NCBI RefSeq assembly: GCF_000167355.1
Contig: NZ_AAEW02000002.1
Span: 1-64,000 of the forward strand
Source of the DNA: Desulfuromonas acetoxidans DSM 684
Lineage (GTDB): Bacteria; Desulfobacterota; Desulfuromonadia; Desulfuromonadales; Desulfuromonadaceae
Reading direction: 5' to 3'
Length of the DNA: 64,000 nucleotides
The position numbers and the translations under genes are program-made. Shown in pieces: positions 17,890 through 28,878 of the stretch. Under the pieces are notes generated by a model. That model was given only the letters and a program-made list of their open reading frames with translations, made no database searches and had not been told where the DNA came from. Within the stretch, counting starts at the first letter, position 1, and each line of letters opens with the position of its first letter.

Positions 17890-18209
17890 GATTTCGACCC
17901 TTTTCGTCTTTGAAAAAACAGGTTGCGCCCTGACTGTTTCTCCGGTTCACAGATACAGATTTTCGTCTGGGTTTAATACCACAATTTGCCTGGGAACAGA
18001 ACCGTTATCTCCCGGCTCACCCGAGCAAAACCCCAGGCCCTGAGAGGAAGTATCGTCGGTAATGATTGCCTGCCAAAGCGGTATATGCCAGAATATACAA
18101 ATCTTTTGTAACAGACGCGAACCGCCTGGTGCACAGTTCTCCAGACACCCGGTGTTATCCCCATCACGGCCACACGGCTACAACACGCAATGAGAGAAAG
18201 CAACCACCG

Positions 18210-20174
18210 ATGCCCGACCATCTGTTTTTGTTGGATTTGTTGATTTTATTAGCTCTGGCCCTGGGCAGCGCGCTGATCTTTACGCGCCTCAAGCTGTCTC
18301 CGATCATCGGCTATCTGATCTCGGGGATCATTGCCGGTCCTTACGGTTTTTACCTGATCAAAAATATTCACGAAGTTGAAGTGATCGCTGAATTTGGCGT
18401 CATCCTGCTATTGTTCACCATCGGTCTCGAATTTTCGATCTCGCGGTTGTTGCGTCTCAAGAAACTTCTGCTGGCAGGCGGCCTGTCGCAAATTCTGTTA
18501 TGCGGGGCCCTGTTCACAGGCATTGGCACCCTGTTCGGCTTTTCCATGACAACCAGCCTGACGCTGGCGATGGCTCTGGCCCTTTCCTCCACGGCCATTG
18601 TCCTCAAACTGCTCAGTGAACGCGGTGAGATCGACACCAGTCATGGCCGCATGTCGTTGGGGATTCTGCTCGCTCAAGATTTGGCTGTGGTGTTTTTTCT
18701 CGTCGCCTTGCCACTTTTGGCCGGGCAGGATCTGACCTTTTCCATCAAAGAGATTGGCAAGGTCGCCCTGTTGATGGTCGGCTTGCTGATCTTTTCGCGC
18801 TTTCTGCTCCAGCCGTTCCTGCTGGCGATTCTCAAGACGCGTTCTCAGGAACTCTTTCGCCTGACCATTCTCGCCTTGATTCTGGTCACGGCATGGCTAA
18901 CCAGTGCCGTGGGCCTGTCACTGGAACTCGGAGCGTTCCTCGCCGGTCTGGCGTTGGCTGAATCTCCTTATGCCCACCAGGCGCTGTCGGATATCCTGCC
19001 GTTTCGTGACACGTTTCTGGCCATCTTCTTTGTCTCTATCGGTATGCTGGTCAATCTGGATCTGGTGCTCGCGAATTGGACCATCGTGCTTTCGGCAACC
19101 CTGGCGGTCTTTGCCATTAAATTTTTCGCCGCAGCCCTGGCAACAGCATTGTGTCGGTTTCCGTTGCGAATCATCTTATTAACCGGCTTCCTATTGTTTC
19201 AGGCCGGTGAATTCTCTTTCGTGTTTATGAAAGCGGCCACGTCGTTGCAGCTCATTGACGATCAGGTGTATCAGATCACCCTGGCGGTGATTGCCCTGAC
19301 AATGATCCTGACACCACTGATCGCCGGCCAGGCCGAACGCTGGGCAGCCGCTCTATCCGGGCTGCTCGGTAAACCGCGCACCGAAATCCACCCGGAGATT
19401 CAAGAACAGACCGGCAACCTTACCGGCCATGTGATCATCGCCGGGTACGGTTTGTCAGGACGCAACATCGGCCGCATTCTGCGCCGTTTTCATATCCCAC
19501 ATGTGTATGTGGAACTCAACGGCGACAGTGTTCATAAGGGCCGTCAAAAGGGGGATTTTGTCATCTACGGTGATGCCACGTCGGGTGATGTGCTTCACGA
19601 ACTCGGCATTCACCGGGCCAAAGCACTCGTCCTGTCGATTAATGACCCGGCGGCTCTGGCCCGGGCGATCCCCACGGCACGCCATCATAATCCGGATCTT
19701 TACATTCTCGCTCGCACCCGTTATGTCGCCGAGCTGGAACATCTGTGTGCCCTAGGAGCTAACGAAGTGGTCCCCGATGAATTTGAAGCCAGCCTGCAAC
19801 TTGGCGCCAACCTGATGCATCGCTTTGAGTTCAGCGAGGGTCATATTCTCCACGTTATCGCCAACTTGCGTAAAGAACACTATACCTCAATGGTTGATGC
19901 CGAAATTCCAACCGAAGGATTATCTGTCCTCAAGGGAGGACGCCTGCAATATCAAGCGGTACCCGATGACTCGCCGTGCCTTGACCGCAGTCTGGCTGAA
20001 ATGGATCTACGCAACCAGACCGGTGTCACCGTGGTTGGGATTATCCGCCAGAATCAAACCATCTATAGCCCGTCAGGCTCTTTCTGCCTCGAGAAAGGCG
20101 ATACCCTGATGCTGCTTGGTCGCGAAGACGAAGTGGCGCAGGTGTGCGAACTGCTCCATGGCCACCCTCTTTAA
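18210..20174 (+). CDS. Kef/CPA2-type monovalent cation:proton antiporter with RCK domains
   Basis: 654 residues from the ATG giving MPDHLFLLDLL; upstream in-frame codons look non-coding. Residues 1-385 form about 12 membrane helices of the CPA2 fold (GYLISGIIAGPYG, LAQDLAVVFFL, GLSLELGAFLAGLAL). The RCK_N/TrkA_N Rossmann domain begins at GHVIIAGYGLSGRNIGRIL (about residue 410), and an RCK_C domain ends the protein. This is the KefB/C layout: a K+ (or Na+) efflux system controlled by nucleotide or ligand binding. No KefF/G accessory gene is adjacent. The neighbour kamA could link to osmotic adaptation (inference). Confidence 0.88.
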   Translation: MPDHLFLLDLLILLALALGSALIFTRLKLSPIIGYLISGIIAGPYGFYLIKNIHEVEVIAEFGVILLLFTIGLEFSISRLLRLKKLLLAGGLSQILLCGALFTGIGTLFGFSMTTSLTLAMALALSSTAIVLKLLSERGEIDTSHGRMSLGILLAQDLAVVFFLVALPLLAGQDLTFSIKEIGKVALLMVGLLIFSRFLLQPFLLAILKTRSQELFRLTILALILVTAWLTSAVGLSLELGAFLAGLALAESPYAHQALSDILPFRDTFLAIFFVSIGMLVNLDLVLANWTIVLSATLAVFAIKFFAAALATALCRFPLRIILLTGFLLFQAGEFSFVFMKAATSLQLIDDQVYQITLAVIALTMILTPLIAGQAERWAAALSGLLGKPRTEIHPEIQEQTGNLTGHVIIAGYGLSGRNIGRILRRFHIPHVYVELNGDSVHKGRQKGDFVIYGDATSGDVLHELGIHRAKALVLSINDPAALARAIPTARHHNPDLYILARTRYVAELEHLCALGANEVVPDEFEASLQLGANLMHRFEFSEGHILHVIANLRKEHYTSMVDAEIPTEGLSVLKGGRLQYQAVPDDSPCLDRSLAEMDLRNQTGVTVVGIIRQNQTIYSPSGSFCLEKGDTLMLLGREDEVAQVCELLHGHPL

Positions 20175-20208
20175 CCCCCCACGCTGAAGCCAGGCCCTGT
20201 CACCCGGA

Positions 20209-20250
20209 AACCAAACAAGCCGCCCACAGGTGCGGACGGCTTGTTTGGTT
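20209..20250. terminator. Hairpin between the convergent antiporter and kamA genes
   Basis: A 14-bp perfect stem AACCAAACAAGCCG / CGGCTTGTTTGGTT. It can act in both directions, although the T-runs are interrupted. Confidence 0.75.
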
Positions 20251-20300
20251 TGTCTTCGTGGAACCGAGCACACGCCCATTCACACTTTTTTAATGACTTG

Positions 20301-21482
20301 TTAAAGATCAACCTCTTCAAGGTCGTCCAGCCAGCCGCCGGTGTCATTGAGTCGCCGGAACAGCAAGCGGGAACATTCCTGCGGCGCTTCCTGACGGGCA
20401 TGAATCTGTTTCAGAACCATGGTATCGCCACTGCGACCACAAATTTCCAATTTTCCGATATCATGACCGATGATGAACTTGAAACGTTTGGCGTAGCCAT
20501 CCATGCGCCTGCGCGCCTCATCGACAATATCAACACCACGCTTCAGCGGCACCTGGAAATGGTGGCGCACGCGCGCCACGGGCATACACTGGTACAGGTA
20601 GTACGGATTCACTCCGATGCGCAGCAATCCGTTCATCAGCTCAGTCAGCGTTTCAACATCGTCGTTGACCCCGCTTAAAAAAACCGCCTGGTTATTCACC
20701 GTGACCCCCGCTTCGCGAACCCGTCGAATCGCTTCGGCCGCTTCGGAGGTCAATTCCACTGGATGATTGAAATGGGTCGGCATCTGCAAGGTTTTTTTGC
20801 GACCAAAATCCCGTAATACGTCAATCAGTTCGTCATCGGCAAATCGGATCGGATAGACCACCGGAGCCCGTGAGCCGATGCGGACGAAGTTGAGGTGAGG
20901 GATATCCTCCAAAGCAGCCAACATTTTGCGAATAACATGGGTCGGCAGCAACAGTGGATCACCACCTGAAATCACGACATTGGTTATTTCAGGATGCGCG
21001 GCAATATATTTTGCTGCGTTATGAAAATTTTCCACGGTTTGGTGGTTGGGTAGTCCTACCATCCGTTTGCGAAAGCAATGTCGGCAGTACATGGAGCAGT
21101 ATTCCGTGGCCACCACCAACGCGGTGTAGGAATACTTATGTAGAATACCGTTGCCTTTATCGTGTTTGTCGTCACCGTAAGGATCTTTGGTTGTTTCGCC
21201 CATAGCACCGGCCACGACCAATTCTTCTGCAGCCGGAACCGCCAGTTTGCGAATCGGGTCGTGCGCATCGTTGGGATCAATCAGGCTGAGATAATAACGC
21301 GGGATATTCATCGGATGGGCTTCTGTCACGGTGCGCAGATCCGCCTCTTCGTCGTAACTCAGAGGAAGATAGGCCTTTAATTCGTCAACAGACGTGATGT
21401 TGTTGCTAAGTTCTTTTTGCCAATCAAGAGCCATCCAATCGGTTGGCAGGTCATTTTCCAGAGCAGATGTTGTCGATTTCAT
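20301..21482 (-). CDS. kamA: L-lysine 2,3-aminomutase (radical SAM, PLP-dependent)
   Basis: 393 residues. The radical SAM cluster motif CSMYCRHC lies near residue 128, preceded by the HKYSYTALVVATEY segment of the KamA family. PLP- and zinc-linked features of the family follow (SGGDPLLLP, MPTHFNHPVELT, NQAVFLSGVNDD, MPVARVRHHFQVPL). It converts L-lysine to beta-lysine, used either in lysine catabolism or to make the osmolyte N-epsilon-acetyl-beta-lysine. No ablB-type acetyltransferase is adjacent. The length favours KamA over the shorter EpmB, which modifies EF-P. Confidence 0.9.
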   Translation of the reverse strand: MKSTTSALENDLPTDWMALDWQKELSNNITSVDELKAYLPLSYDEEADLRTVTEAHPMNIPRYYLSLIDPNDAHDPIRKLAVPAAEELVVAGAMGETTKDPYGDDKHDKGNGILHKYSYTALVVATEYCSMYCRHCFRKRMVGLPNHQTVENFHNAAKYIAAHPEITNVVISGGDPLLLPTHVIRKMLAALEDIPHLNFVRIGSRAPVVYPIRFADDELIDVLRDFGRKKTLQMPTHFNHPVELTSEAAEAIRRVREAGVTVNNQAVFLSGVNDDVETLTELMNGLLRIGVNPYYLYQCMPVARVRHHFQVPLKRGVDIVDEARRRMDGYAKRFKFIIGHDIGKLEICGRSGDTMVLKQIHARQEAPQECSRLLFRRLNDTGGWLDDLEEVDL

Positions 21483-21513
21483 TGTATGTCCTCTTTCGTA
21501 CCTATCGATTCAG

Positions 21514-21711
21514 TTAATCGAACCGGTCGAGTTTACGTTGCCGTTTCCGTTCACGTTGCAGGGACTCTTTTTGCTTGCGTTTACGCTTGGCACTGGGTTT
21601 TTCGTAATAACGCCTTTTCTTCATTTCACGAAACAACCCCTCCTGTTGCAGTTTTCGTTTCATCAAACGCATGGCTTTGGCCAGATTGCCATCAACCACT
21701 TTGAGTTCCAC
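21514..21711 (-). CDS. rpsU: Small ribosomal subunit protein bS21
   Basis: 65 residues, basic, with the family's KAMRLMKRKLQQEGLFREMKKRRYYEKP pattern (read in parts). The GTG start giving VELKVVDGN follows a strong AAAGGAGGGG, so upstream in-frame codons are leader. bS21 helps base-pairing of initiating mRNAs to 16S rRNA. It stands alone here, with kamA just downstream on the same strand, so the two may share transcripts. Confidence 0.93.
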   Translation of the reverse strand: MELKVVDGNLAKAMRLMKRKLQQEGLFREMKKRRYYEKPSAKRKRKQKESLQRERKRQRKLDRFD

Positions 21712-22125
21712 GGTCTCCCCTCCTTTCACGGATTTCTCATTGAATACATCATCATGAGACATACACCACAACAGGTTAACGGGATGAGACAGGCAGCGCA
21801 GAAACCACAGGAGAACACTCAGACAACAATGAAGGGCTGGCTACAACAAAGGATGGCCGACAAAACGACAAACAATTCGTCTCAATACGACCTGGAGAAG
21901 CGTACATCTTTGGGATTTTTGAAAGCGACGGGGCCACCCGCACCCGGTATTGAAGCGGATCACCTCAAACCAGTGCTGCCCCCAAGACAGAGGGTTCGTC
22001 CCGAACAGACCAGGCCTGAACGGTCCACCTCATGAGCGGGTCTATGGTCGGAACGTCCAGACAGAACGCCACCATATGCTTACCATGCTAACATAGCCAT
22101 TCGGGCGGGTCAAATCGACAGGCAA
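21712..22125. other. Gene-free stretch upstream of rpsU
   Basis: No convincing gene, tRNA or known RNA. The first part is the rpsU leader. The rest shows no repeats and no clear terminator for the GGDEF/EAL gene. A short unnamed RNA cannot be excluded. Confidence 0.4.
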
Positions 22126-24138
22126 TTACTGGCGCAGAGCCACCGGCTCAGGAGAGTCGACAGCGGTTCCGGAACAAAAAACTTTCGGCTTTTCGACGAC
22201 ATAGCCTTGGACATAATCAACCCCGATCTCCTGCAACACCTGGAGTGTCTGTTGATCTTCGGCATGTTCAGCGACGGTCTTCAGCCCAAGAGCTGAAGCG
22301 ATATTATGAATGGAGGTAACAATTTCCCGTGACAGCTCGTTTTCTACCATATCGACGATAAAGCTGCCGTCTATCTTAATCACGTCAACAGGAAAGTTTT
22401 TCAAATAGCGAAACGACGACATGCCACTGCCAAAATCGTCCAGGGCGAAGCGACAGCCAAACCGCTTAATACGGTGGATAAAAGTGACACTACGCTCCTC
22501 ATTCTCTACGGCAGCGGTTTCGGTAATTTCGAAGCAAATCTTTTCCGCAGGGAACGTCGCACGGCGTAATTTCGTTTCCAGATACGCCAGAAAAGTTGGG
22601 TCATTAAAACTTTTCCCCGACAAATTGATCGCCATAAAATCAAGATTCTTCCAACGTTCACCATCCTCTTCAAGCCAGTCAAAGCAGTGATTTATCACCC
22701 AACGATCAATCGACGGCATCAGATCATAGCGTTCGGCTGCGGTCAAAAACTCTTCTGGAGCCAGGCTGCTGCCATCGGCCAACTGCATCGACAACAACAC
22801 TTCATAACAATCACTGTGAGGCTCAACATTCCCAACGGGACAGATTTTTTGTCTTCGCAGAAAGAACAGATTTCGATGGAGAGCCTCTCGGATAAATGGC
22901 AGCGCACGGATCTGACGATTCAGCTTGCGATAAACCGGAGCAAGTGGATTGTACACTTTGAATCGACTGCGCCCCTCCGCTTTGGCCTGTCCACAGGCTT
23001 TTTCCGCACCAAGAAACACGTCGTCAACGGACTCATCTCCAGGTTCAATAATTTTAACCCCGACACTGACGGTCAAATTCACCTTTTCCAGATGCCAGAC
23101 GGGTTCAAAAGACTGCGACTCGCTAACCAACCATTGCGCAAAGCCACGTGCCTGTTGGTCAGTGGACACCTTTTTCAGCACGGCAAATCGATCACCACCG
23201 ATTCGCGCAACCACATCCTGCTCAGCAACTGTTCGTTGTAAAAAATGGGCATACTGAATCAGCAACTGGTCACTGACATAACTCCCCAACACATCATAGA
23301 GCGCTTGAAATCGGTCAATATCGACCAGAAGCAGGGCATATCTTTCATTTTGATTTCGAACCCGATCAATTATTGTGGCCAGCTCAGACATGAAGGTATT
23401 TTTGTTGTTGAGCTGGGTGAGAGGGTCATGACTCTCCAGAAAATTAATTTTAGACTGCATCTCCTGGCGCACTGACGCGTCGCGGAACACAAGAATCCCG
23501 CCATCTTTTGCATTCAATGCCGGATAAATGCAAATTTCCGTGGCAATAATCTCATGTTCTCTCTGCCAAAGGATCTCTTCATAGATGGTATCACGCTTTT
23601 GAGTACTGAACGTTCGATGGGACCACAATGGCTCAAGGGACACTTCATGGCCATAGCGATCGTGATAACGAAACAGAGAAAAGATATTTTTTCCACTCAT
23701 CTCAAAGGAGCTGTAGCCGAGCATTCGACACGCTTCACGGTTGGCATAACAGCAAAGACCATCCGCATCGAATTCGCAGATCCCCTCGCCCACCGAATCG
23801 AGAACGTGACTCTTCTTTTCCGCTTGCTCTTTCAATGCCAATGAAGTGCGCTGCAGCCGCAACATCAATTCACGTGAGCGCCAGAGGCCAATGCTGACAA
23901 AGGAGCCGGCCACCCAACCAACCAGAGACGGTGTGGCGTAGCCAGCCAGGTCATAAGGAAGATCACCGCCCCATTTGACTTTCTGAACAAAGGAGATCAC
24001 ACAGACGATAACCGCGCCAAAAAAAGGCGCCACAAGGCAGCGCCAATGGCGGAACAACGTATGTGTTGGTATTGAGGATGATAATTTGGTATCGATCACG
24101 TCAAGCGTCCCACCTGAATATCCGATCGCCCGGCGCAT
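22126..24138 (-). CDS. Membrane PAS-GGDEF-EAL protein, degenerate GGDEF and probable c-di-GMP phosphodiesterase
   Basis: 670 residues: two N-terminal membrane helices (about 30-90), a PAS sensor (about 110-225), GGDEF (about 235-395) and EAL (about 410-660). The cyclase signature reads GGDRF instead of GGDEF, which normally abolishes cyclase activity; such domains often bind GTP and regulate the EAL. The EAL motif reads EVLLSM, keeping the metal-binding Glu. The other catalytic residues are visible (NLSGKSF, EITETA, LDDFGSG, KIDGSF, the Glu of AEHAE, QGY). It therefore probably hydrolyses c-di-GMP at the inner membrane. Monocistronic. Confidence 0.85.
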   Translation of the reverse strand: MRRAIGYSGGTLDVIDTKLSSSIPTHTLFRHWRCLVAPFFGAVIVCVISFVQKVKWGGDLPYDLAGYATPSLVGWVAGSFVSIGLWRSRELMLRLQRTSLALKEQAEKKSHVLDSVGEGICEFDADGLCCYANREACRMLGYSSFEMSGKNIFSLFRYHDRYGHEVSLEPLWSHRTFSTQKRDTIYEEILWQREHEIIATEICIYPALNAKDGGILVFRDASVRQEMQSKINFLESHDPLTQLNNKNTFMSELATIIDRVRNQNERYALLLVDIDRFQALYDVLGSYVSDQLLIQYAHFLQRTVAEQDVVARIGGDRFAVLKKVSTDQQARGFAQWLVSESQSFEPVWHLEKVNLTVSVGVKIIEPGDESVDDVFLGAEKACGQAKAEGRSRFKVYNPLAPVYRKLNRQIRALPFIREALHRNLFFLRRQKICPVGNVEPHSDCYEVLLSMQLADGSSLAPEEFLTAAERYDLMPSIDRWVINHCFDWLEEDGERWKNLDFMAINLSGKSFNDPTFLAYLETKLRRATFPAEKICFEITETAAVENEERSVTFIHRIKRFGCRFALDDFGSGMSSFRYLKNFPVDVIKIDGSFIVDMVENELSREIVTSIHNIASALGLKTVAEHAEDQQTLQVLQEIGVDYVQGYVVEKPKVFCSGTAVDSPEPVALRQ

Positions 24139-24311
24139 CCATCAGGCACAGGCCAACAAGGTTAATGTGTTTATATTTCTAATTAACTTTTGCGGCGTAT
24201 TGCGAGTTGACCAGCGACTGCAACAAAAACTATGTATCATGGTCTTTTTTTAATAGCAACCAATTTAACGATTCTCTCACGCAACCGCAACGTCGTCCCA
24301 GACAAAAAGAC

Positions 24312-24347
24312 AAGCACCCTCCCAACAACAGTGCTTGGAGGGTGCTT
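24312..24347 (-). terminator. Terminator of the glnK-amt operon
   Basis: The stem AAGCACCCTCC / GGAGGGTGCTT lies about 45 bases beyond the amt stop. On the minus strand it is followed by TGTCTTTTTG. Confidence 0.75.
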
Positions 24348-24389
24348 GCCAACAGGACCAGACCAACACATCGTGTTGGTGGTAACGGA

Positions 24390-25790
24390 TCAAGCTTGTG
24401 TGACCGGCTTGCCGTTCACGGGTTCAGCGGCGGCAACAGGTTGGCCGCTCAAGCCACCGGGACCACCCGGCATACCACCACTGCCCAGATGAACTGTCTG
24501 AAAATCCGGATAAGCACTGGCACCATGTTCGGAAAAGTCGAGACCGGTCATCTCTTCTTCAGCCGTCACGCGCATGCCAATAACCAGGTCAATCGCTTTA
24601 AACAACACCAGACCGGCACCAAGGGCCCAGACAAAGCAGGTAGCAATACCAATCAGTTGCACTCCAACGGTGTGCATTGAAAAACCAGCGCTGTCAAACA
24701 GGCCTGCGGCCAAGGTTCCCCAGGCACCGCAAACACCATGAACAGAAACCGCACCAACAGGATCATCCACTTTAATTTTATCAAAGAACAAAACAGACAG
24801 GACGACCAGGACGCCGGCAACCAAACCAATCACTACGGATGAAGGCACTGAGACATTGGCGCATCCAGCTGTGATTCCGACCAGACCGGCCAACGCACCA
24901 TTCAACGTCATACCGATATCGCTTTTGCCAAACTTAACCCAGGTAAACAACATGGCAGCAACGGCACCCGCTGCGGCCGCCAGCGTCGTGGTTACGGCAA
25001 TAAGGGCGATCGAGGTATCACCGGTAGTTGTTGAGCCGGGATTAAATCCATACCAGCCAAACCAGAGGAGAAAGACACCAAGAGAGGCAACGGGAATATT
25101 GTGACCGGGAATGGGCTTAACCTTGCCCTCTTTGGTATATTTGCCAAGGCGGGGACCGACAACAATCGCACCGGCCAACGCCAGCCAGCCCCCCACGGAG
25201 TGAACAACCGTTGAACCGGCAAAGTCGATGAAGCCCATCCCTTCGAGCCAGCCAGCGCCATGAAACAAGCTGCCCCAGGCCCAGGAACCAAACACCGGAT
25301 AGATCAATGCGGAAACGAAGAATGAATATACCAGGTAGGCACTGAACTTGGTTCGTTCAGCTACGGCACCGGAAATAATCGTTGCTGCGGTCGCCGCAAA
25401 AACCACCTGGAACATCCAGAAGGCATAGTTCCAAGCCTCTCCGTCACCGCTGGCACCGCTGAAAAAGAAATCACTGGTACCAAAAAAACCGTTGGTAGTC
25501 CCGAACATCAGACCAAAACCAATGGCCCAGAATGCCAAAGCGCCGACAGAAAAATCCATCATATTTTTCATCATAATGTTGCAGGCATTTTTGGCCCGAG
25601 TGAATCCGGCCTCAACCATGGCAAAACCGGCCTGCATGAGAAACACGAGAAAGGCGGCAACAAGAGTCCAGACAAAGTTGAGATTGTTCTGAACATCGTC
25701 CGGCGTAATCGGCGCAGCTTCATCCGCCAGCGCAAAAACCGGCAGGGCCAGAAATGCCCCGACCAAAATAAGTGAAAGTAACCGTTTCAT
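24390..25790 (-). CDS. amtB: Ammonium transporter (Amt/MEP/Rh)
   Basis: 466 residues. A cleavable signal peptide (about 1-22) comes before 11 membrane helices. Conserved parts include QAGFAMVEAGF, the Phe gate region, and the twin-His channel regions with VHSVGGWLALAGA and VHGVCGAWGTLA. A cytoplasmic C-terminal tail ends in a Gly/Pro-rich stretch. It conducts ammonium across the inner membrane and is blocked by PII proteins. glnK lies 30 bases upstream in the same operon, the classic pair. Expression probably depends on the leader terminator at 26188-26235. Confidence 0.95.
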   Translation of the reverse strand: MKRLLSLILVGAFLALPVFALADEAAPITPDDVQNNLNFVWTLVAAFLVFLMQAGFAMVEAGFTRAKNACNIMMKNMMDFSVGALAFWAIGFGLMFGTTNGFFGTSDFFFSGASGDGEAWNYAFWMFQVVFAATAATIISGAVAERTKFSAYLVYSFFVSALIYPVFGSWAWGSLFHGAGWLEGMGFIDFAGSTVVHSVGGWLALAGAIVVGPRLGKYTKEGKVKPIPGHNIPVASLGVFLLWFGWYGFNPGSTTTGDTSIALIAVTTTLAAAAGAVAAMLFTWVKFGKSDIGMTLNGALAGLVGITAGCANVSVPSSVVIGLVAGVLVVLSVLFFDKIKVDDPVGAVSVHGVCGAWGTLAAGLFDSAGFSMHTVGVQLIGIATCFVWALGAGLVLFKAIDLVIGMRVTAEEEMTGLDFSEHGASAYPDFQTVHLGSGGMPGGPGGLSGQPVAAAEPVNGKPVTQA

Positions 25791-25820
25791 ACTTTACCTC
25801 CTTGAAATCATCGCGTGGGT

Positions 25821-26285
<465 letters not shown>

Positions 26286-26524
26286 TTATCGCAGATTTTA
26301 CCTTAGCTTCTCCACCTTACACCAATTCAACAAATAAGGGGATAAAAATCACAATATCAACAAGTTGCACTAATCTCACTTCAAGCTGTTTTTTATCAAT
26401 CCAGGGACAATACGTGATTTTACAGGCTGCCCCCCACTACGGGCAACCTGGGCAAAAATTAAAACCCTTGATGGCGACTCTGTAGAAAATGTAGACTCAA
26501 TTAACAAATCAACAAGGAGCAAAC

Positions 26525-27007
26525 GTGAAAAAAACCATCCTGACAGTGACCATATTTCTTACCTCTTTGACCTCGTTGGCGTCAGCCGACTTCTACACCT
26601 GGAAAGATGACGATGGACAACTGCACGTCACAAACAAAGAACCTTCGGGTGTGAGCAAAGAAGACGTTATTGTTCGAGAATACAGCCAGGAGAGCCATGC
26701 GCAAAGACAACCGTCTGAAACATTCCAACGTCGGGTTCACCAGCAATTAGATGCTGTCAATTCACATAAATATGCCAAACCCAATGACGGTAATGAGATG
26801 AAGAGAGCTATTGAAAAACGCAGATTCAAAAAAACAGTCGACGTTGAAGAAGACATGCTCAAAGAGAGAATCCACTACTACCAGTGGGATTGCCAAAAAA
26901 ACAACAACCGCAAATACTGCGATTCAAAACAAAAAATGTATGAGCAGAAGCTGAAACTTTTAAACCGCGATCCGGAAGAATATTTTATGCGGGAAACGCG
27001 CTACTAA
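26525..27007 (+). CDS. Secreted DUF4124-domain protein
   Basis: 160 residues with a signal peptide (about 1-21, ending at SLASA). DFYTWKDDDGQLHVTNKEPS is the DUF4124 pattern, a short beta-domain found near the N-terminus of many periplasmic proteins. The remainder is highly charged and helical. The function of the family is unknown. Monocistronic, with a good AAGGAG-type site. It diverges from glnK; the intergenic 26160-26524 otherwise holds the glnK leader and no further gene. Confidence 0.7.
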   Translation: MKKTILTVTIFLTSLTSLASADFYTWKDDDGQLHVTNKEPSGVSKEDVIVREYSQESHAQRQPSETFQRRVHQQLDAVNSHKYAKPNDGNEMKRAIEKRRFKKTVDVEEDMLKERIHYYQWDCQKNNNRKYCDSKQKMYEQKLKLLNRDPEEYFMRETRY

Positions 27008-27253
27008 GTCATGCCGCCATATCCTTGGCGATTTTTTTACGGACACCTAACACGTTCTGGATAAAACCGCTCCAACCACATCATCCTTGAACCGTCGCCA
27101 GACCAGCATCGCACTTCACAACCACGTGAAATGCGTCTAGAAAATACCCCCCCACGACATGGCAAAAAACTAACTTGCCTCCTTGTTGCTAAACCAATAC
27201 AATCTGCGTCTTTTTCCCAATTACAATGCAAATTCAACTATTTAAGGAAAACG

Positions 27254-28783
27254 ATGTTTGATTTTATTGTCAGAAAATCCGCGAATGCCAAAGCCGACAT
27301 TCTGTCCGGTCTCACCGTCTCTTTAGCACTCGTTCCCGAAGCCGTGGCCTTTGCTTTTGTCGCCGGAGTCGCGCCACTGGTTGGCCTTTATGCCGCCTTT
27401 ATGATCGGCCTGATTACTGCCATTATCGGTGGACGTCCAGGAATGATCTCCGGGGCCACCGGCGCCCTGGCTGTCGTCATGGTCGATCTTGTTGCTGGGC
27501 ACGGCATTGAATATCTCTTTGCCACAGTGGTGCTGATGGGGATCTTTCAAGTCACGGCCGGAGTATTGCGACTCGGCAAATTCATCCGCCTGATTCCCCA
27601 TCCGGTGATGCTCGGGTTCGTCAATGGCCTTGCCATCGTCATATTCCTTGCTCAACTCGGTCAGTTCAAGGTCGCTGATACAACAGGAAAACTTCACTGG
27701 CTCCATGGCCAGTCCCTCTACCTGATGCTCGGACTGGTTGCGATTACAATGGCAATTATCTTCCTGCTTCCCAAGCTGACCCTGGCCTTCCCCTCGGCAC
27801 TCGCGGCTATTTTAGTGGTCACGGCACTAGTGCACATCTTCAACCTGGACACCCGCACGGTTGGCGACCTGGCTTCCGTATCCGGCGCATTGCCTTCCTT
27901 TCACCTGCCCATGGTCTCGCCAGGCCTTGACACTCTGGCGATTATCCTTCCCTACGCGGTGATCCTCGCGGCGATCGGTCTAATCGAATCGTTGATGACA
28001 TTGACACTGATCGATGAAATCACCGAGACCCGCGGGCGTGGCAACCGGGAGTGCATCAGTCAGGGCGTCGCCAATATCATTACGGGGTTTTTCGGCGGCA
28101 TGGGTGGTTGCGCCATGATTGGCCAGAGCATCATCAATATCAACTCCGGTGGCCGCGGACGTTTGTCAGGGATCACAGCAGCCTTAGCACTCATGTGTTT
28201 TATTGTTTTTGCCTCCAGCCTGATTGAGATGATCCCACTGGCTGCGTTAATCGGTGTGATGTTTACGGTGGTGATCGGCACCTTTGCCTGGTCGAGCCTG
28301 CGCATTCTGCACAAAATTCCGTTCTCTGACGCTTTGGTATTGGTACTGGTTTCCGCGGTCACGGTTTTCACCGACCTGGCTATTGCCGTGGCGACCGGAG
28401 TGATTGTTTCAGCGCTGGTCTTTGCCTGGCAAAGTGCCCGTCGGATCGATTCAGAAACCTCTCTTGATAACGACGGCGTTAAGACATACCACTTGAACGG
28501 GCCGCTGTTTTTCGGCTCAGTACGCTCTTTTAACGAACAATTCACCCCGAGCAAAGACCCCGACGAAGTGGTGATCGACTTCCGCGACTCACGCGTCTGT
28601 GATCATTCAGGTCTGGAGGCGGTCAACAGTTTGACCGAACGCTATCTCGGCCAGGGAAAAAAGTTACGTCTCAAGCATCTCAGCCCTGAATGCCGCTCAT
28701 TGCTGGCCAATGCGGGCAGCATGATTGAGGTCAACGTGATTGAAGATCCACGCTATCGGGTGGCGGTTGATCAGTTGGCGTAA
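27254..28783 (+). CDS. SulP-family anion transporter with STAS domain (BicA-like)
   Basis: 509 residues from the ATG behind TAAGGAAAACG. The membrane domain starts with [24 protein letters not shown] (read in parts), has [10 protein letters not shown], and is followed by a compact STAS domain (about 415-500) with [16 protein letters not shown] around the regulatory loop. The short N-terminus and the PEAVAFA motif resemble BicA-type Na+/bicarbonate members, but sulfate or other anions are possible. It is clearly different from the other SulP gene in this window. It ends at a 12-bp hairpin. Confidence 0.85.
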   Translation: MFDFIVRKSANAKADILSGLTVSLALVPEAVAFAFVAGVAPLVGLYAAFMIGLITAIIGGRPGMISGATGALAVVMVDLVAGHGIEYLFATVVLMGIFQVTAGVLRLGKFIRLIPHPVMLGFVNGLAIVIFLAQLGQFKVADTTGKLHWLHGQSLYLMLGLVAITMAIIFLLPKLTLAFPSALAAILVVTALVHIFNLDTRTVGDLASVSGALPSFHLPMVSPGLDTLAIILPYAVILAAIGLIESLMTLTLIDEITETRGRGNRECISQGVANIITGFFGGMGGCAMIGQSIININSGGRGRLSGITAALALMCFIVFASSLIEMIPLAALIGVMFTVVIGTFAWSSLRILHKIPFSDALVLVLVSAVTVFTDLAIAVATGVIVSALVFAWQSARRIDSETSLDNDGVKTYHLNGPLFFGSVRSFNEQFTPSKDPDEVVIDFRDSRVCDHSGLEAVNSLTERYLGQGKKLRLKHLSPECRSLLANAGSMIEVNVIEDPRYRVAVDQLA

Positions 28784-28822
28784 CGGGAAGGAAATGTGTC
28801 GCGTGGGCGGCAAAAAATGAAA

Positions 28823-28851
28823 AGCCCTACTTCACATATTGAAGTAGGGCT
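28823..28851. terminator. Terminator hairpin after the BicA-like gene
   Basis: A 12-bp perfect stem AGCCCTACTTCA / TGAAGTAGGGCT. The T-run is poor on the plus strand; on the minus strand TTTTCATTTTTTG follows, so it may also end the tRNA-Pro transcript. Confidence 0.7.
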
Positions 28852-28878
28852 ATGATCACAGAATCAATCGAAAATTAA

